Source of the DNA: Cristatella mucedo
Taxonomy: Eukaryota > Bryozoa > Phylactolaemata > Cristatellidae
Direction of reading: 5' to 3'
NCBI GenBank assembly: GCA_009760855.2
Contig: WPIO01000005.1
Span: forward strand, 7,722,001-7,786,000
Length of the DNA: 64,000 bases
Below the pieces are notes generated by a model, which saw only the letters and a list, made by a program, of their open reading frames with translations, made no database searches and had not been told where the DNA came from. Each line of letters opens with the position of its first letter. Position 1 is the stretch's first letter. The position numbers and the translations under genes are program-made. This document shows positions 43,501 through 53,911 of this stretch, one piece after another.

Positions 43501-44659
43501 CCACGGCCGTCAGTCAGCCGTCAAATCTACGAACCGCAAGTCATTTCGCTGTTTAACACTCGTTCTGGTAGTGGCTCACTCACCGAGACTCAAATTGTGA
43601 CATGCTGTTCACCCGGGCTAGTTTCCCAAACGCGTGCCGATCATTTACCGTCCTTAAACTATAGTTAATTCTTCCCTTAAAGGCATTAGACCACCAGTAA
43701 ATGCACCATCTACCTAGATCTGCAGTCATGCAACTCATACTGCCAGCCATATTCCGGATCTGGTGATAACTAGGATGAAAAAAGACCATTGTGACCTTAT
43801 TGGGTGCCTACTTACCACCTCGATCATTGCTCAATCTTGTTTACTGTTCATGTTCCGTCATATGGACAGTACAGTCTTAAATTTGTCTAGCAACCCAACT
43901 GAAAAACCATTGATACTGAGAAGTTGTTGATGTCTGTTCTTGAGATGCTGGTCTTCTCAATCTGCACCCAGACTCTGCCGATAGTCTTGATACTCTTTAT
44001 GATGCTGCGAATTCGAAACTTCAGATTGCTATTGACGTGTATGCCCCCTAAAGTGCGTCTTTAAGTCTAAAAGTTGAAGTACTGCAGTGATGTACTAGTA
44101 GAGCCGAATTTAAATCTTAAATTTCACGTTAATGCTTGCAATATTGGCCGAGTAGTGAATTTGCAAGGCATAAAGAGATAGTGAAAATGAAGCAGTTTAA
44201 CTCACACACATATACCTCAACAAACAGAAAATCTGTGAATCGATGTACCAAGGTTAGAACATTGGTCATTTATAATGCAAAGTTTTTGTGGAAATGTTAC
44301 TTCAGGTATACTTCCAGGTCGAACAGGTTTGCACAATCATTTTATCAATTCTCTCCTTTATGTTGAAATCGTCAAAACTTACGATCCAATTTCATATGCC
44401 TTTTGAAAGGAAATCAGTACAAATAATCGATTGTTGGACCATTGCCAGAATTTTCTCAACATTTACCGTTGATTATATATAGTAAAACAGGTCGAAACCT
44501 GAACACACTCTACCACCCTCTCTTTAGCCTTCAGTGGCTGACGAACTTAGTTCAGCCACTTCAGGTTTTTATTGTTTCTCCAGATAGCGAGGATTATTCC
44601 AAATCCTTTCTAATCAGCCATCGCTCGAGAATTCCTTTGAAAATATCGATTTGATCAGT
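43501..44659. other. spacer, no gene seen
   Basis: AT-rich sequence; no exon or repeat copy was recognised. Confidence 0.4.
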
Positions 44660-45440
44660 GGTCCCAGCAAATTACTACTCAGTCTCCATTGACCTTGTTT
44701 GTAGAAAATGCTTTAAAGGATTGATGTTAAGCCGTTTAGGAAACGTATTGAGAAGAATGAATCACTAGATAAATTGCAGTCGGGATTCATGAAACACCAC
44801 TCCACTGAAACTGCTCTCCTCCTAGTGATTAGCGACATCGTGTGCAGTAATGGTGCTGGCAGCGCCACTGCACTGGTCCTGTTTGATGTATCAGCTGCTT
44901 TCGTTAGAGATCACGATATCCTCTTTGAATGATTAAGAGCAATGATTGGTCTGCCTGATGAGACTCTGGCGTAGTTAAACCCGTATTTGCCCGGTCGTGT
45001 TCAATCCGTGATATGTAGTAGTAACGTTTCACCCGACAGACCAGTTACCTGCAGAATTCATCGAGAGAATGTACTCGATCCTTTGCTGTTCTCCATCCTA
45101 TGATATCGGCTATCACTTTTATGGTGACCACATGAAGATATCTCTGTCAGTTAAACCACCGGAATCCTCTGCAGTGACTTACAATCTAAGTGCCTCTTTG
45201 GCAGATATTCGATCCTAATATAAGCCAATATTTTTACAGATAATAAAACTAAACTCCTACTTATTGGACACCCCAAGCGTCCGGGTACACTAGGGAGATT
45301 TTCTATTCTAACTGGTAGTACTTCAGTGCAACAGCCATCCTGTGTGCTGAATTTATGTGTCCTCCTTGATAATCGCTTAAAGTTTATAAGCTTCATTAAG
45401 AAAACCACTGTCTAGCCGTAGTGCTCGATCCCTGTATAAG
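44660..45440 (+). mobile_element. old LINE-A fragment, reverse transcriptase part
   Basis: Broken + strand frames read [20 protein letters not shown], then FDVSAAF, LLFSIL and ARNLG-like blocks. Many stops show it is older than the 13.9 and 30.7 kb copies. It ends where the minus-strand LINE-B tail begins. Confidence 0.8.
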
Positions 45441-45472
45441 AATAGTGACTACCTACCAGGGTGGCTGGCTGA

Positions 45473-48450
45473 ATAATAATAATATTGCAAGTGATAAAGC
45501 GCCCTCAGAACTCAATCTCTTTCTAGGCGCTTTACATTTGCTGCAAAGGGAAACGCGATTAAATGGTGAGCAATATCATGTCTGATAAACAACATGAATA
45601 ACATGGATAGGGGTGACATGCACAGGGTCAGTATGCAAATGTGGTTAGTGGCAGCATGCACAGTGTCAGCAACCATAAGCACATCAAGGACGAATCACAG
45701 GGACCCACTAAATGCTGTCCTAAATAGGTGCGTTTTTAAGTTCTTTTAAATGAGGTCAAGTTAGGGGATGTTCTGACGTAAGTCGGGAGGGAGTTCCAGG
45801 CTTTGGGAGCATAGGAACTATATGTACGGTCTCCAAAGGATTTGAGTTTTCCGAAAAGCAGATGGCACAATGCTTGGCCTGGTAGGGAGTAGATCTGAGA
45901 GATTGGCTGGAGCCAAAGAATGACGTGACCTAAAAGTGAGAGAGACAATACCTTGAAGTCAACCCGTTGCTTGACTGGTAGCCAGTGCAGGTCGGCGAGA
46001 AATGGTGTGATATGACAACTGCAACGCTCACGACAGACAAGCCTAGCTGCGGAGTTTTGCATCAGCTTGCACCACTAAAACACCGGCATGTGCAATCGCC
46101 CGATTTCACATGCCGGTAGGCCAGCAAACAGTGAGTTACAGTAGTCAAGACGGGATGTCACAAATGCATGGACCAACTTAGACGTGGTATCCTTGTCTAA
46201 ACAAGCCCTAATTTTAGCAATGTGATGTAGCAGAAAGTAGGGAGACTTGACTGTGGAGCTGATATGGTCGTCTAACGAGAGGTCGCTTTGGAATATGACA
46301 CCTAGATTTCGAGCTGATTCAACTGGAGATATGCTGGCAGAGCCAATTTTGAGAGTCAGTCTTTCCAATTTCTGAATCACACTGGGTTTGCCCATAACAA
46401 GTAAGTTAGTTTTATCATCGTTTAGTTTAGAAAATTTGCTGCCATCCATGTGCGGATGTCATCAATGCATGCAGCTAGTGAGTTGAGAGAATTTGAGGTG
46501 CTCGAAGGCTGGGAGGGATCAAAGCAAAGGTACAACTGAGTGTCATCTGCATAGAAGTGAAAGCCTAGATTTTGCTTGGCAATCACATCAGCAAGAGGCA
46601 GAGTATAAACCGTGAAAAGAACCGGACCTAGCACTGAGCCCTGAGGTACTCCATATTTCAGAGGTACTTCAGATGATCTTTGTCCATTCACGTCAATACT
46701 CTGGAGTCTCCAACTGAGATAGGACCTGAACCACTGCAGAGCAGTGCCAGTGATGCCCAGGCGAGATAAGAGGCCCTCTAGAAGAACTTTTGTGATCGAT
46801 GGTGTCAAAAGCTGCCGAAAGATCAAGCAAAACAAGCAGAGACACTCTACTCATATCTGCATTCCTAAGTAGGTCGTTGTATACCCGAAGCAATGCCGAC
46901 TCTGTGGAGTGATTAGCCCTAAAGCCAGACTGGAACTTACTAGCAAGGTGTGAGGTTTCGATATATGGGTTCAGCTGGTCTGCCACGACCCGTTCCAGTG
47001 TCTTTGATAGGAATGGTAGAAGGTAAACTGGGTGGTAGTTGCTTAAGTTCTCTTGGTCTACTGTAGCTTTCTTGAGAAGTGGCCTGACTACAGCTTTTTT
47101 GAAAGGTGCTGGGACACGACCTGAGGCTAATGACATATTAATGATGTTAGTTGTGCATGGCAGCAGCAGATCAATGCAACGTATGAGCAGGACAGTGGGA
47201 ATAGGGTCCAGAGGACTTGTTGTCTTCTTTGATTGAGATACGAACTTTAGGACTAGATCACTGGTGACCTGCTTAAATGCAAACATTTTGGTGCAGCCAG
47301 GAACCGAGGAATAGCATTCTAGTAGGGAGGTTGTCATCGCAGGGAAGGATTCCCTGATCTTTTCTATCTTCTGCACAAAGAATCGAGAGAAGTGATCGGC
47401 TAGATCATCACAAGGATCATCAGGTAAGGAGCTCATCTGGGAGCGGTTGAGGAGATGGTGGATTGTCGACATTAGCATTTTTGGATTGTTATAGAAGCTA
47501 GACTTGGCCTTTGATAGGATCAATTGGTACGACCTACAGTAGTCGTCACATGCCTGTTGATGTACAGTCGGTCGCGATCTTTTGTATACTTTTTCAAGCT
47601 TGCGCTTAGTAGACCTGGCTAGTTTAATGTCTGTGGTAAACCACAGGCCGTCTGGGCGAGGGCGCACAGTGCGCTTTGTCAGAGGTGCAAACTCGTCGAG
47701 CGTGTCAGCTAGTGTCGTGTTGTAGCTATCTACTAGTAATGACAGATCGGAGGGATGACTGAGCAGCAGAGGTGAAGCAGATATTCTCGCACGGACAGCA
47801 TCGATGTCAAGGGTCTTGAGGTTTCGCGATTCACAGGTTATTTTGGAGAAGGAGGTGGGCACACACTGTAGATTGAATGAGATCTGCATGTGGTCAGATA
47901 AGCAGGATTTGGTAATAATTGGTGGTGACAAAGTGCAGCTGTATGAGAAAATCTGGTTGAGTGTGTGACCCTTGATGTGTGTAGGGCCATGCACATGAGC
48001 CACAAGAGACAATGAGTCAGTCAATGCACGAAATTCGGTGCTTAAAGCGTCAGATAAGTTATCAAAGTGAACGTGTAAATCCATAACGAGTAAGGATCGA
48101 TTTCTTGCACACAGAATCGAAAGAAGATCGGAGAAATCTGAGATAAAAGGAGGATTCAGTACCTGGTGGGCGATAGACTACTGCCACTTTCGGTCGCTTG
48201 TTTTCGGGTGAGACCAAGACAATTGATTCAAGAGACTGCGACGATTCGGCCGATGGGGTTATAACAGACCTGATGGCCACTAAGCTAGAGAGATTCACAG
48301 TGCCGCTTGTGGAGGAGCGTGCTGAGTGGTTCGAGACAATGCTAGGAATATCAAACGAGTGGATACTCTGCTAGCAGCTCCTGCCCAACGAGCGGCGTCT
48401 CAGCTGGCGGTTCCGGCCACCGCCGCGGCTCCCGGGTGCTTTTCTTTTGT
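45473..48450 (-). mobile_element. LINE-B, longest copy: endonuclease remnant plus reverse transcriptase
   Basis: A non-LTR retrotransposon of CR1/L2 type on the minus strand. Reading right to left: a basic stretch (KRKAPGSRGGG, near 48,430), an APE-type endonuclease C-terminal half with YRPPG and later GPTHIKGHTLNQIFS and CLSDHMQISFN (48,298-47,850), a linker, and the RT with [48 protein letters not shown] and an intact [11 protein letters not shown] (46,560). The C-terminal part then has [14 protein letters not shown] and [18 protein letters not shown]. The main frame (48,084-46,693) is broken by shifts near 48,070, 46,800, 46,440 and 46,070. The 5' end is truncated within the endonuclease. 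The 3' end is AAGCGCCCTCAGAACTCAAT (window strand) preceded by (AAT)n. Confidence 0.93.
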
Positions 48451-48924
48451 TAATGTATAGTTCATGAATCTTAGCATCAGCATTAATATCTAGGAATGCA
48501 TTTGATCTTCGATGACGAAGCGGTAACAACTGCTGACGATCATAACTAACATGCAGGTTACATGCAGGCCACCGGCGTAGCTAAGGCAGCCGCAGTAAGC
48601 GATAAGCGTTTAGATATCCATAGGCACATACTTTCTGACGCGCTATGGTCAAATAACAATCAGAATAACTGTAAACAGGTCTTAGCTGTATCGTTTACGT
48701 TATACGATTTTCGCAAGAACTTTGGTTTTCGGAAGAATTCTTCAACGAACACGAGCGCATGTGAGAGCGCTACATGTCGAGAGGCTTTTACTGACTCCCT
48801 GGTTATTTCTTTGCTGAATTGCTGCATGTTTTGGCTATCCAGTCAATAACAGGCATTAGGTCTTTTCAGCTGGTGATGAATATCATTAAAATCAAATCAA
48901 TCTACAATCAAAGTAAGAAAATCT
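48451..48924. other. spacer, no gene seen
   Basis: No exon or repeat was recognised. The left edge may still contain LINE-B 5' sequence. Confidence 0.4.
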
Positions 48925-49259
48925 GAAGAGGTTCAGCAACGTCTCTCGTTTGCTGCAGAAGCTGTGATGGATCAGAATTGATCAATTGAGTCAGGGCAAA
49001 GTTCTTACTCTGACTTACAGGTTCGGCCATGGTTCGGCTTCTTAATACCTTGCTGACTGCTGCACCAGGTGGTTCAGCCTCCATTCGCCCTCGGGTGCTT
49101 TGCTGGTAATTAATTAGCGGTTCTATTCATAAAATTAAATACCACTGGTGACAGAAGCTTTTGCTTTGCGACTCCTAGACTGGAACTAATTTCCACAATT
49201 CTCTCGAAACGACATCTACTCGCCTGCTGCCGACTGTGGCGAATCCTCACCAGAAATCC

Positions 49260-49479
49260 TGTCGGAGTGGACAATCCCACAATACTGTTCCGCCCCAGCA
49301 GGACTCACACCACTCAGCCCGGCCAATGGGCGCGCCAGTACCACCTCATTAGGCACTGCAGTTGGACAGTATCGGCTGACTAAGTTGGATTTAATTGAAA
49401 CGGGTCGTCTGTGGTCGCGTGATTCCCTAGTCCTGCAGCGACGAACTTTCCGACTGTGCGTCGGCCTGTAAGCACGATA

Positions 49480-49554
<75 letters not shown>

Positions 49555-50000
49555 CCCTTTCTCTTACTGTCTTATCTACTGGCGCTCCGGAGCTGCTTAC
49601 GCGACGGCTACTATCGCTTTATCCGTATGTACGCTCGCTCGCTTGTGTTGCCTGTGTATGATGCAATAAAACCATCGTCAACTAGCCGAAACCGAAACTC
49701 GCTCGTGGGGGCTTCGTTCTTCGTCACGCCTCCGCCATCGCTCGCCCGAGCCCCTACACTACTTCCACGTCGTTCACTGTTACATAACAACGGCTCCAGC
49801 TATTGAGGGAGTCTCGCGGAGACAGCGGGGGAAATGAGCGGTAAACGAGACTCTTCATTTATTCTTCTCAATGCGTACTTGTAAGTGAACTCGATGAATC
49901 GTCGCAGAGGTCTGCCGCCGCCGAGCTGTGTCAATGGCTTAACTATTGGCCACAGGTTAGGCATGTACACTAGAGTCAGGGCGTTTCGCTAAGTACAACA
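49260..50000 (+). mobile_element. insertion in LINE-A, possible solo LTR
   Basis: The inserted DNA begins TGTCGGAGTGGACAATCC and can be read as ending AAGTACAACA, fitting TG...CA ends about 741 bases apart. It has AATAAA near 49,665. No clear target duplication was found and the right edge could be up to 30 bases further. It also carries the (CT)34 tract. The LTR identity is an inference from ends and length. Confidence 0.3.
49484..49551. repeat. (CT)34 microsatellite
   Basis: An uninterrupted CT run of about 68 bases, which creates a poly-Leu/Ser false frame. Length may vary or be mis-assembled. Confidence 0.95.
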
Positions 50001-50220
50001 GCAGAAGCCGCAGGTGCACGCACACCACATCACTATCTCGACTGCCCTTCCGACCGAGCTACGCTTTTCACTTTCTCTTTGATGCGTGAGATGAAGTCTG
50101 TTGACTACAGCATGCGAACTCAAAGCTGCTTAGGCTTTGAGTGCTCTAGAAAATTTTCCTGTGCAGCACCCACTTGTCCTGTATGGCTTTATGGGGTTAC
50201 AGACAGAGATACCTTATATT

Positions 50221-50487
50221 GCATGGGCTCTCACGACGCCATCTCCAACCGTGCCCTACGCTCCCACAAATTATGCACGATTTTACGAAGGATTTGTATA
50301 TTCTTTTAAAGCTTTCGGTCTTCCTCTGCCACACCCTACGATAGACGCTGTGCCACTGACTTGGTGTCCTCCGGAGCTCTCTGACTGGCGCGGTGACCAA
50401 AGCCAACCACAGCTGCCGCTATATCCGTGCTAGTCCCGCGGCTCGAGGATGCATCATAGCCTTCGCGGCGCAAATGCCAAAATCATC
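50221..50487 (+). other. spacer with a Pro-rich open frame
   Basis: A + frame ending at 50,433 reads TVPYAPTNYARFYEGFVYSF and LPLPHPTIDAVPLTWCPPEL. It looks protein-like, but it runs out of the LINE-A tail and has no start or splice support. Confidence 0.3.
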
Positions 50488-50640
50488 GCCGAGCTGGTTT
50501 GGTCTAGCTGTTAAGGTGCTCGCCCCGACCAAGGTCTGACTAAGGTCGTGGGCTCGAGCCCCGGGGTATATGTGAAGCGCCTGAATAGAGATTAAGTTCT
50601 CTTAGGGTGCTATATAAATGAATTATATATATTATATATC
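50488..50640 (+). mobile_element. SINE-1 copy
   Basis: GCCGAGCTGGTTTGGTCTAG, GACCAAGGTCTGACTAAGGT, GGGCTCGAGCCCCGGGG, then CGCCTGAATAGAGATTAAGT and TCTCTTAGGGTGCTATATAA with an (AT)n end. It is the most complete copy here. Confidence 0.92.
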
Positions 50641-51154
50641 GAAGTTTCCAATGCCGCGATATTCCCTCATCGCCACTGATGGATATTTGGTACAATATGT
50701 GCGTGCTCTGCCGATCTCGAGGCGGCCGCCGTGTCTGCGAGGACGTAGGGCTCCCGCCGGTCTCGTAGATTCGCCACTCTCAGTTGCACCACGTGACTGT
50801 AAAGCTACTGCACGCGTAGCTCTGGTGCAATTCAAAAAATTTTCTGCCGCCTTCGGAGAAATTAACTTAGACTAGCGCCGAAGGCACTGAAAAGGCTCGT
50901 CAGCTCCAATAAAAAAATCATTGTCCATTTTGAGAGACATTTGAGCTCGGCGGAGAAGACACTCCGCTAGTGCGGTCCGCGTCTAAAAAAAAAGTGCAAC
51001 ATTATTAACTGTTCGAGCTTAAGGTATACTGGTTGGTGCATTTGACGCCACGAAAATCCCAAGCATTTTTAACGCCACCAGACAGCAAAACAACCCCTAC
51101 TTCTCTCGCGACATAAACATAATATGTATATTTACATATTTATACCTGTAGATT
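50641..51154. other. spacer, no gene seen
   Basis: Moderately GC-rich to 50,880, then AT-rich. Nothing was recognised. Confidence 0.4.
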
Positions 51155-52280
51155 CAGTTGAACCGTGACTTATGAGTTTATCTCGTTCCGCGACGGAGCT
51201 CGTAACTCAAATTAGTCATATTTAAAATCACATTTCCCCATTGAAATGATATTAATACTTCCGGATCCAAAAAACACTTCGCTTTGTTGTCACGTGTTTT
51301 TAAGTTAAACATTTTGTTATAAAAAACGCATATTGTATAAAAACAACACAATATAATGCAGTCTACTGAACTGATTTAGCTAAGTATAATGTACAGAATT
51401 TACCTTGGAGATCAGACGTCTTGAAGATGGTGACGGATTGAGAAGAGAAATTGGCTGAAATTGAGAACTGAATCTCGTTCGCTGCTCAGGGCTCTTTTCG
51501 CCACCCTTTTCTCTCAATTTCATCTCAAGGGGTTCTCTATAGAAACCTGTCCAATACGATACGTTTCATCCTTCCTTTCAAAATGTATTCGAGATGAGTT
51601 AGGTGAGTGCCGTCGCACGTCCAGCTGCAGCTTTGTCTGGGTGTTTCTTTTGAATAAATTCTGAAAAAGTCTCCCACATTCCAAACATTTCCTGCTCCAA
51701 TGTAGCATAAATAACTCGTGCTTTCCTTAAAATTACAGGCTCTGTCGCGGTATCTCCTGCGAGCTGCTTTCTGTCGACCGCACCATCAGCAGCTTCTACA
51801 TATTTCCATGGATAGATGTCCGCTGTTGGCTGGCGTTATAGCCTTTATTGACTCCTTCTGCTTCATTGCTGGTGGAGATGGTAGAAGTGCCACACTCCGA
51901 CTGCTTAGCCAAGTCGACTAAACGCACACTTGCTTTTACGCAATTCCTTTCATTATTTCAGTGCACGTCATCCGCTTCTTCTTCTCGGCACCGTCCTTCG
52001 CACTAGATTTTTTCTTTTCCATGGCTGGCAAACGAAGTTTTGCAAAATAGCTGCAAGCACAAATTCGAGCTAAACACTGATACTTCCACTCACTGTGGGC
52101 TTAAACCACTTAAAGTGAACGTGTGAGACACGGGATGCTATGCGGACGTTGCGGCATTCCTCAGTGACGTCATCTGCATCAAATAGTGATATGATATACG
52201 GAGCTGGCCCGTAACTCAACTTTTGGCTCTTAACTCAGAGGAAAACGTCGATGGGACAATCGTAAGTAAAGGTAACACTG
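51155..52280 (-). mobile_element. Tigger/pogo-like DNA transposon, internally deleted
   Basis: The ends are imperfect inverted repeats: CAGTTGAACCGTGACTTATG at the left and, reversed, CAGTGTTACCTTTACTTACG at the right (15 of the first 21 positions agree). TA follows the right end, as expected for this superfamily. Between them the minus strand starts with ATGGAAAAGAAAAAATCTAG (near 52,020, Lys-rich start) and has STISTS, KQLAGDTATEPVILRKARVI and MFGMWETFSEFIQKKHPDKA in shifted frames, matching the CENP-B-type DNA-binding half of Tigger transposases. The DDE catalytic half is absent. At 1.1 kb the element is about half the usual length. Confidence 0.7.
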
Positions 52281-52311
52281 TATTTACATATATACATACA
52301 CATATATGCAT

Positions 52312-52313
<2 letters not shown>

Positions 52314-52386
<73 letters not shown>

Positions 52387-52400
52387 CATATATACATATA
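52314..52400. repeat. (CA)30 microsatellite followed by a TA-rich run
   Basis: CA repeats from 52,314 to about 52,374 pass directly into ATATATA/CATATA sequence, about 34 bases right of the Tigger-like element. Confidence 0.95.
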
Positions 52401-53319
52401 TTTATTTATGCAGCTATGTATGCGCGTGCATAGTCCAGTCCTGCGATTGGCTAAGACACGTCGTGCACGAACTTTATCTGCAACCTTCTTTCTCCAGACC
52501 TGTCGAAAAAAAACTACCTTCTCAGCAACTCTAAAAATAGTTTTGCCCCTTAAAGAACAGTGATAGCCCCAGCGGAAATTTATCCTGAACGTACGCGGCA
52601 AACGGATACTGCCCCAGAGTTCTTTGTAGTCGTATATATAAAAAGCATGTAAGATTCTGTGCAAAAATAAGGCGCGCGCTCACCAAGCCTCAAGAACCAC
52701 TATCGACGCCAATTAGACCCTTCTTGGGCACCTAGTCGACACATAGGAAGTGCAGTCGGGCATCCCAAGGGGCTAAGGGATAATTTTTGTATAACTAGGT
52801 GTTTGACACGCCGCTTTCGGACGTACAAGGGGGAGGAATGGGCTACAGGTCTCATCCCGCCCAGACCACCTTGCTATGCCCTTGTCAGGAATGTTTACTC
52901 CGATAAATTCAGACCCGTGTCTTTAAAATGATAGCGATAGGTTCTTTTATACCTTTTAAACTTTTATATAAGGTACCTTTCAACGAGGACTGTCTATCTA
53001 TCACCAGTCTTTGACGGCAAAAATTTCAACCACAACTTGGATGTGAATTTATAAGTCTTAATTATTTTTTATATATCACCTAAGTAACCAAAACTTGCGT
53101 TCAATGATTACTATAACCCACGCCTTATGCTTTCGTCTACGGAAATGGCTTGGCTTTAGGCTACTGATGTTATCAGTTAAGCAGAGATCATTTGTTTCCC
53201 GATAATCAAGGCTGGCTAGGTTGAGGTATCACACGCTGCATTGACTTAACGGCAGTGTATATTAGATACTCCGTGAAAAGTAAATGACAAAAACAACTAA
53301 AATGATCCAAATGACGATG
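52401..53319. other. spacer, no gene seen
   Basis: No exon or repeat was recognised. Confidence 0.4.
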
Positions 53320-53580
53320 GATTTTAGATGCGTTGTAAGCTGCAAGTCCCATGGCTAAAATAAATTAGGGTAATTCGCAGTAGCCCGATTTTAAGTAAGC
53401 AAAAGTAGCTTAAATGCAACGGGATCCAGCATAAACTAGAAATGGCCGAGTCAGTATTCAATTGGTATTTATCATGTAGGTAGAGTGCCATGGCTCTAGT
53501 AGCCCTCAATACCAATCTACAAAGATGAAGTTCAGATTGAACAATCCAACTGAATATACGAACCGAAATCATTACTCCAA
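53320..53580 (-). mobile_element. LINE remnant, C-terminal codons
   Basis: The minus strand reads ATRAMALYL and SSLCWIPLHLSYFCLLKIGL, similar in spacing to the L-x-x-L-x-W-L-P-x-x-x-R-x-x-x-K block near the C terminus of CR1-like LINE proteins. Which family it belongs to is unclear. Confidence 0.45.
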
Positions 53581-53699
53581 GCAGTATTTTGCGTCGTGCG
53601 CATTTGAAGTTTTAATGCCCAAAGCGATGTTCGAACTTCTTAATGTGAATAACTTCTACCGCCTGTTCAGGATTTCATGACTTTTCGGCTCAGCCGATT

Positions 53700-53853
53700 C
53701 TGCTGTTTTCCCTGCATAGTTCCATAGCGACGGCAGTCGACGCAAACAATGCCTAGCGTTCATCATGGCGTTCCTCTTGATGGCTACTGCGTCGGAGCAT
53801 GCGCAGCAGCGCTGTAGCACGTGAATGAACAACGAGAATATGACCTAAGCGGA
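53700..53853 (+). promoter_or_regulatory. upstream region of the sequon-rich gene
   Basis: This is the stretch just before the signal-peptide ATG. It has several CG dinucleotides and no repeat match. No TATA box was seen. A promoter role is inferred only from position. Confidence 0.2.
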
Positions 53854-53911
53854 ATGATGAACGTTGCCAGTGCGTGGCCAATTTTGGTATATCTCCTGGG
53901 CATCGGTGTCG
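53854..53911 (+). CDS. sequon-rich protein exon 1, signal peptide
   Basis: Two adjacent ATG codons open MMNVASAWPILVYLLGIGV, a short hydrophobic leader, and the exon ends at GTCG|GTGAGT in phase 1. Joining to the exon at 57,641 gives ...LGIGVAANSNVT, with small residues suited to signal peptidase cleavage after V-A or A-A. A phase-1 intron directly after a signal peptide is a common layout for extracellular proteins. Confidence 0.55.

Larger units (their letters stand above)
48925..50220 (+). mobile_element. old LINE-A copy interrupted by a 740-770 base insertion
   Basis: The left part, 48,925-49,260 (GCAAAGTTCTTACTCTGACT, TGTGGCGAATCCTCACCAGA), and the right part, about 50,028-50,220 (TTTCTCTTTGATGCGTGAGA, TTGACTACAGCATGCGAACT, GGGGTTACAGACAGAGATAC), are consecutive in intact LINE-A. 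The stretch between them is foreign. Confidence 0.78.

Noticed and set aside
43198-43668. 156-residue + frame
   Set aside because: It starts at TTG rather than ATG, has no splice support, and a different frame in the same place looks more like a gypsy relic.
46693-48084. 463-residue single-exon host gene
   Set aside because: Endonuclease and reverse transcriptase motifs and the LINE-B tail show it is a retrotransposon frame.
49456-49806. 116-residue frame with a long Leu/Ser run
   Set aside because: It depends on the (CT)34 microsatellite in an inserted repeat.
52223-52664. Thr/His-rich (+) and Cys/Val-rich (-) frames
   Set aside because: They are translations of the (CA)30 repeat.
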